Source: JBBILO01 sp037444855
GTDB lineage: Bacteria; Patescibacteriota; Microgenomatia; UBA1406; GWC2-37-13
Direction: 5' to 3'
DNA: 14,918 nt
NCBI GenBank assembly: GCA_037444855.1
Contig: JBBILO010000020.1
Span: 1-14,918, forward strand
Of the stretch, positions 13,254-14,918 are shown piece after piece. Below the pieces are notes generated by a model. That model did not search any database. It saw only the letters and a list, made by a program, of their open reading frames with translations, and was not told the DNA's origin. The position numbers were made by a program, and so were the translations under genes. The first letter of the stretch is position 1. The number at the start of each line of letters is the position of its first letter.

Positions 13254-13265
13254 GTATAATTATAC
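13254..13265. promoter_or_regulatory. Symmetric bidirectional -10 element (right copy)
   Basis: The same GTATAATTATAC palindrome as at 1654-1665. It drives the yjbQ operon on the minus strand and the 258-aa unknown, ndk and dcd on the plus strand, with 9 nt from each -10 box to its start codon. Confidence 0.68.
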
Positions 13266-13269
13266 AATC

Positions 13270-14046
13270 GTGAACCAATTTTTCATTAATAGCAACCAAT
13301 TGTCTCATTTAATCATAAATCATCGACAAAAAATTAAATCCAACACTTATACCTGTTCTTGTTTTGATGTTTATTTAGAAAAAACTTTAAAAACACCATT
13401 ATTTATTCCTGGTGGGGATTTAGGTCAAATAGCCATTCTTTTTTCAGCCGCTAACTCATTTGGTTTTGAAATCAATAAAGAAAAACTCTTAGCGATATAC
13501 TTTGAATTTTTAAAAGGGCAAAATAATTTTTTTCTTGAAAGAAACTGTTATTATCTTAATTTATTGAAAAACCAACCAGAGAAATTTCAATTAGAAGAAA
13601 AAGATATCAAATTTTTAGAGGAAATAGTTAATACCATCAATCAAAAACCATCACAATCAGTGTTTCAAAAAGATAATTGTCCTCAAGGAGTGATCATGAT
13701 CAAGGGCTATGAAACAATCCCTTCACGCAGCTTTCTAAAAATTAAAACCGTTGAGGGAGAAAAAATGATAGAAATTTTCTTAATTATTTTTCAACAAACG
13801 CTTTTTGAAGAAAGACAAAAAATTCTTGCCAAAAAATTATTTCAAGAAAAAGTGGTTAAGCTTTTTCCAAATTTAAATGAGGAGTATCTGGCGATGTCGT
13901 TAATTGAAACAGGTGAAGAGCACTTTTATTTTTATATCAACAATTACGCCAAAAATTTACCTTTATATCAAGTTTTTTTTAAAAAAGACTTACAATTTGA
14001 GATTAAAGATTTTGGGAAAATTATTGGCGTCCAAACTTTAGGTTAA
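13270..14046 (+). CDS. Protein of unknown function, 258 aa, right-arm copy
   Basis: Identical to the left-arm protein starting at 1649, with GTG start, the Cys-x-Cys pair at 29 and 31 and no membrane segment. It is followed by ndk after 85 bp. I do not recognise the family. Confidence 0.72.
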   Translation: MNQFFINSNQLSHLIINHRQKIKSNTYTCSCFDVYLEKTLKTPLFIPGGDLGQIAILFSAANSFGFEINKEKLLAIYFEFLKGQNNFFLERNCYYLNLLKNQPEKFQLEEKDIKFLEEIVNTINQKPSQSVFQKDNCPQGVIMIKGYETIPSRSFLKIKTVEGEKMIEIFLIIFQQTLFEERQKILAKKLFQEKVVKLFPNLNEEYLAMSLIETGEEHFYFYINNYAKNLPLYQVFFKKDLQFEIKDFGKIIGVQTLG

Positions 14047-14131
14047 AATACCAACTCGTCGCGATCGGATTAAATTGGTAATAATTTAAAATCTTCTTGT
14101 TTTTTAATCGCTAATTTTTTAAAATAATTTT

Positions 14132-14734
14132 ATGATAAAAAACGTTGAGGAGTTGATCGAAAGGACTCTCATTCTTGTCAAACCAGATGGGGTGGCGCGA
14201 GGATTAATCGGAGAAATCATCTCCCGTTTTGAAAAAACCGGCCTTAAGGTGGTGGCAGCAAAATTAGTCTGGCCATCAAAAGAGTTGGCAGAAAAACATT
14301 ATCCTTCTGATCGAGAAGAATTTATCGTTGGTATGGGAAAAAAAACTTTAGAGAATTATCACGAAGTTGGTATTGATCCCATTGAACAAATGGGCACCGA
14401 TGATCCAAAAAAAATCGGTTTGATCATTCGCCAATGGTTAATTGATTATATTACTAGTGGTCCGGTAATGGCTTTAGTTTTACAGGGACCTTTGGCTGTT
14501 TCTTTGGTAAGAAAAATTGCTGGTCACACCCTACCTTTAAAAGCAGAGATGGGAACAATCCGAGGTGATTTAGCTTTTGACTCATCGGCTTTGGCTAATT
14601 TAAGTAAAAGAGGGATAAAAAATCTCCTTCATGCTTCTGGGTCAAGAGAAGAAGCTGAATATGAAATTCCCCTTTGGTTTAATAAAGAAGAAATCATCGA
14701 CTATCAACGAGTGGAAGAAAAAGTGATGCTTTAA
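14132..14734 (+). CDS. ndk: Nucleoside diphosphate kinase, right-arm copy
   Basis: Identical to the left-arm 200-aa protein: Lys17 in ILVKPDGV, catalytic His near 167 in NLLHASGS, and the insertion at about 65-97. Two identical ndk genes would be surprising in a small genome, which is one reason to doubt that both arms exist in one chromosome. Confidence 0.92.
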   Translation: MIKNVEELIERTLILVKPDGVARGLIGEIISRFEKTGLKVVAAKLVWPSKELAEKHYPSDREEFIVGMGKKTLENYHEVGIDPIEQMGTDDPKKIGLIIRQWLIDYITSGPVMALVLQGPLAVSLVRKIAGHTLPLKAEMGTIRGDLAFDSSALANLSKRGIKNLLHASGSREEAEYEIPLWFNKEEIIDYQRVEEKVML

Positions 14735-14755
14735 ATTTTTACTTAAAAAATAAAT

Positions 14756-14918
14756 ATGATTATTGGCCCAAAAAAACTTCTCTTTTTAGTTAAAAAAAAT
14801 AATCTCGTTGAAGATCTCGACCAAAGAGAATTAACCAATCCAGAAGGCGCCGGTTTTGATTTACGATTGGGTGAGGTTTATCAAATTGAAGGAAAAGCCT
14901 ATCTTGGTATTATTGAAA
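14756..14918 (+). CDS. dcd: dCTP deaminase, N-terminal fragment, right-arm copy
   Basis: Same 54 residues as the left-arm fragment, starting MIIGPKKLL and including NPEGAGFDLRLG, cut by the last base of the window at the mirror of base 1. It starts 21 bp after the ndk stop. Confidence 0.85.
   Translation, partial: MIIGPKKLLFLVKKNNLVEDLDQRELTNPEGAGFDLRLGEVYQIEGKAYLGIIE

Larger units (their letters stand above)
10163..14918. repeat. Right arm of the 4.76-kb terminal inverted repeat
   Basis: This is the reverse complement of 1-4756. The inner edge lies exactly at the palindrome CTCCGAATCGGAG (10163-10175), directly beside a second hairpin, AGTCCCGAAGGGACT (10148-10162). An 8-bp direct repeat AGTGTAAA (10141-10148 and 10177-10184) brackets the junction and could be microhomology used in the joining event. 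The outer edge is the last base of the window, inside dcd. Confidence 0.97.

Noticed and set aside
1..14918. Linear plasmid or virus with terminal inverted repeats
   Set aside because: The arms carry chromosomal housekeeping genes and end inside dcd; there are no replication, capsid or terminal-protein genes.
1..14918. CRISPR array, transposase, toxin-antitoxin or defence system
   Set aside because: No regularly spaced direct repeats, no DDE or serine/tyrosine recombinase motifs and no known defence domains were seen in any frame I read.

Overview
This looks like a stretch of a Candidate Phyla Radiation (Patescibacteria) genome, most likely from the Microgenomates side; that placement is inference. 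The signs are a strongly AT-rich sequence, short intergenic gaps, many overlapping genes, two small VirB2/TrbC-like pilin genes, a small FtsB/DivIC-like protein with a Pro/Thr tail, many proteins without clear family, and GC-rich dispersed repeats between genes. TGA acts as a stop (ends at 3146, 6683 and 8311) and tryptophan is TGG, so the code appears standard and not that of Gracilibacteria.

The layout is dominated by one structure. Bases 1-4756 and 10163-14918 are reverse complements of each other (position x pairs with 14919-x) with a single mismatch found (2400 versus 12519). Between them is a unique core of 5406 bp. Every gene in the left arm therefore occurs again, mirrored, in the right arm, and both window ends cut dCTP deaminase at the same base. 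This could be a true inverted duplication around an invertible core, or an assembly fold-back. The exact symmetry with both sequence ends favours the second; the mismatch shows the arms are not a pure mirror copy.

Each arm holds, from the outside in: partial dcd, ndk and an unrecognised 258-aa protein in one direction; then, divergently, a YjbQ-family protein, a GT4-type glycosyltransferase and a secreted or membrane-anchored protein in an overlapping three-gene operon; then a roughly 430-bp repeat-rich stretch. Ndk and dcd share nucleotide metabolism. The glycosyltransferase and secreted protein suggest envelope work.

The core holds yqeY and an ftsB/divIC-like gene (minus strand, overlapping), a 134-aa unknown plus a DEDDy-type exonuclease (plus strand), a non-coding or decayed stretch, a tRNA with CAU anticodon followed by two strong hairpins, a GtrB/DPM1-like polyprenyl-phosphate glycosyltransferase translationally coupled to a 49-aa membrane peptide, two pilin-like genes on the minus strand, and a TatD-family nuclease.

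A recurring regulatory pattern stands out. In the divergent gaps the -10 hexamers of the two directions overlap in a palindrome, and on at least five genes the -10 box ends 9-10 nt before the start codon. That predicts leaderless or nearly leaderless mRNAs fired from symmetric, bidirectional promoters.
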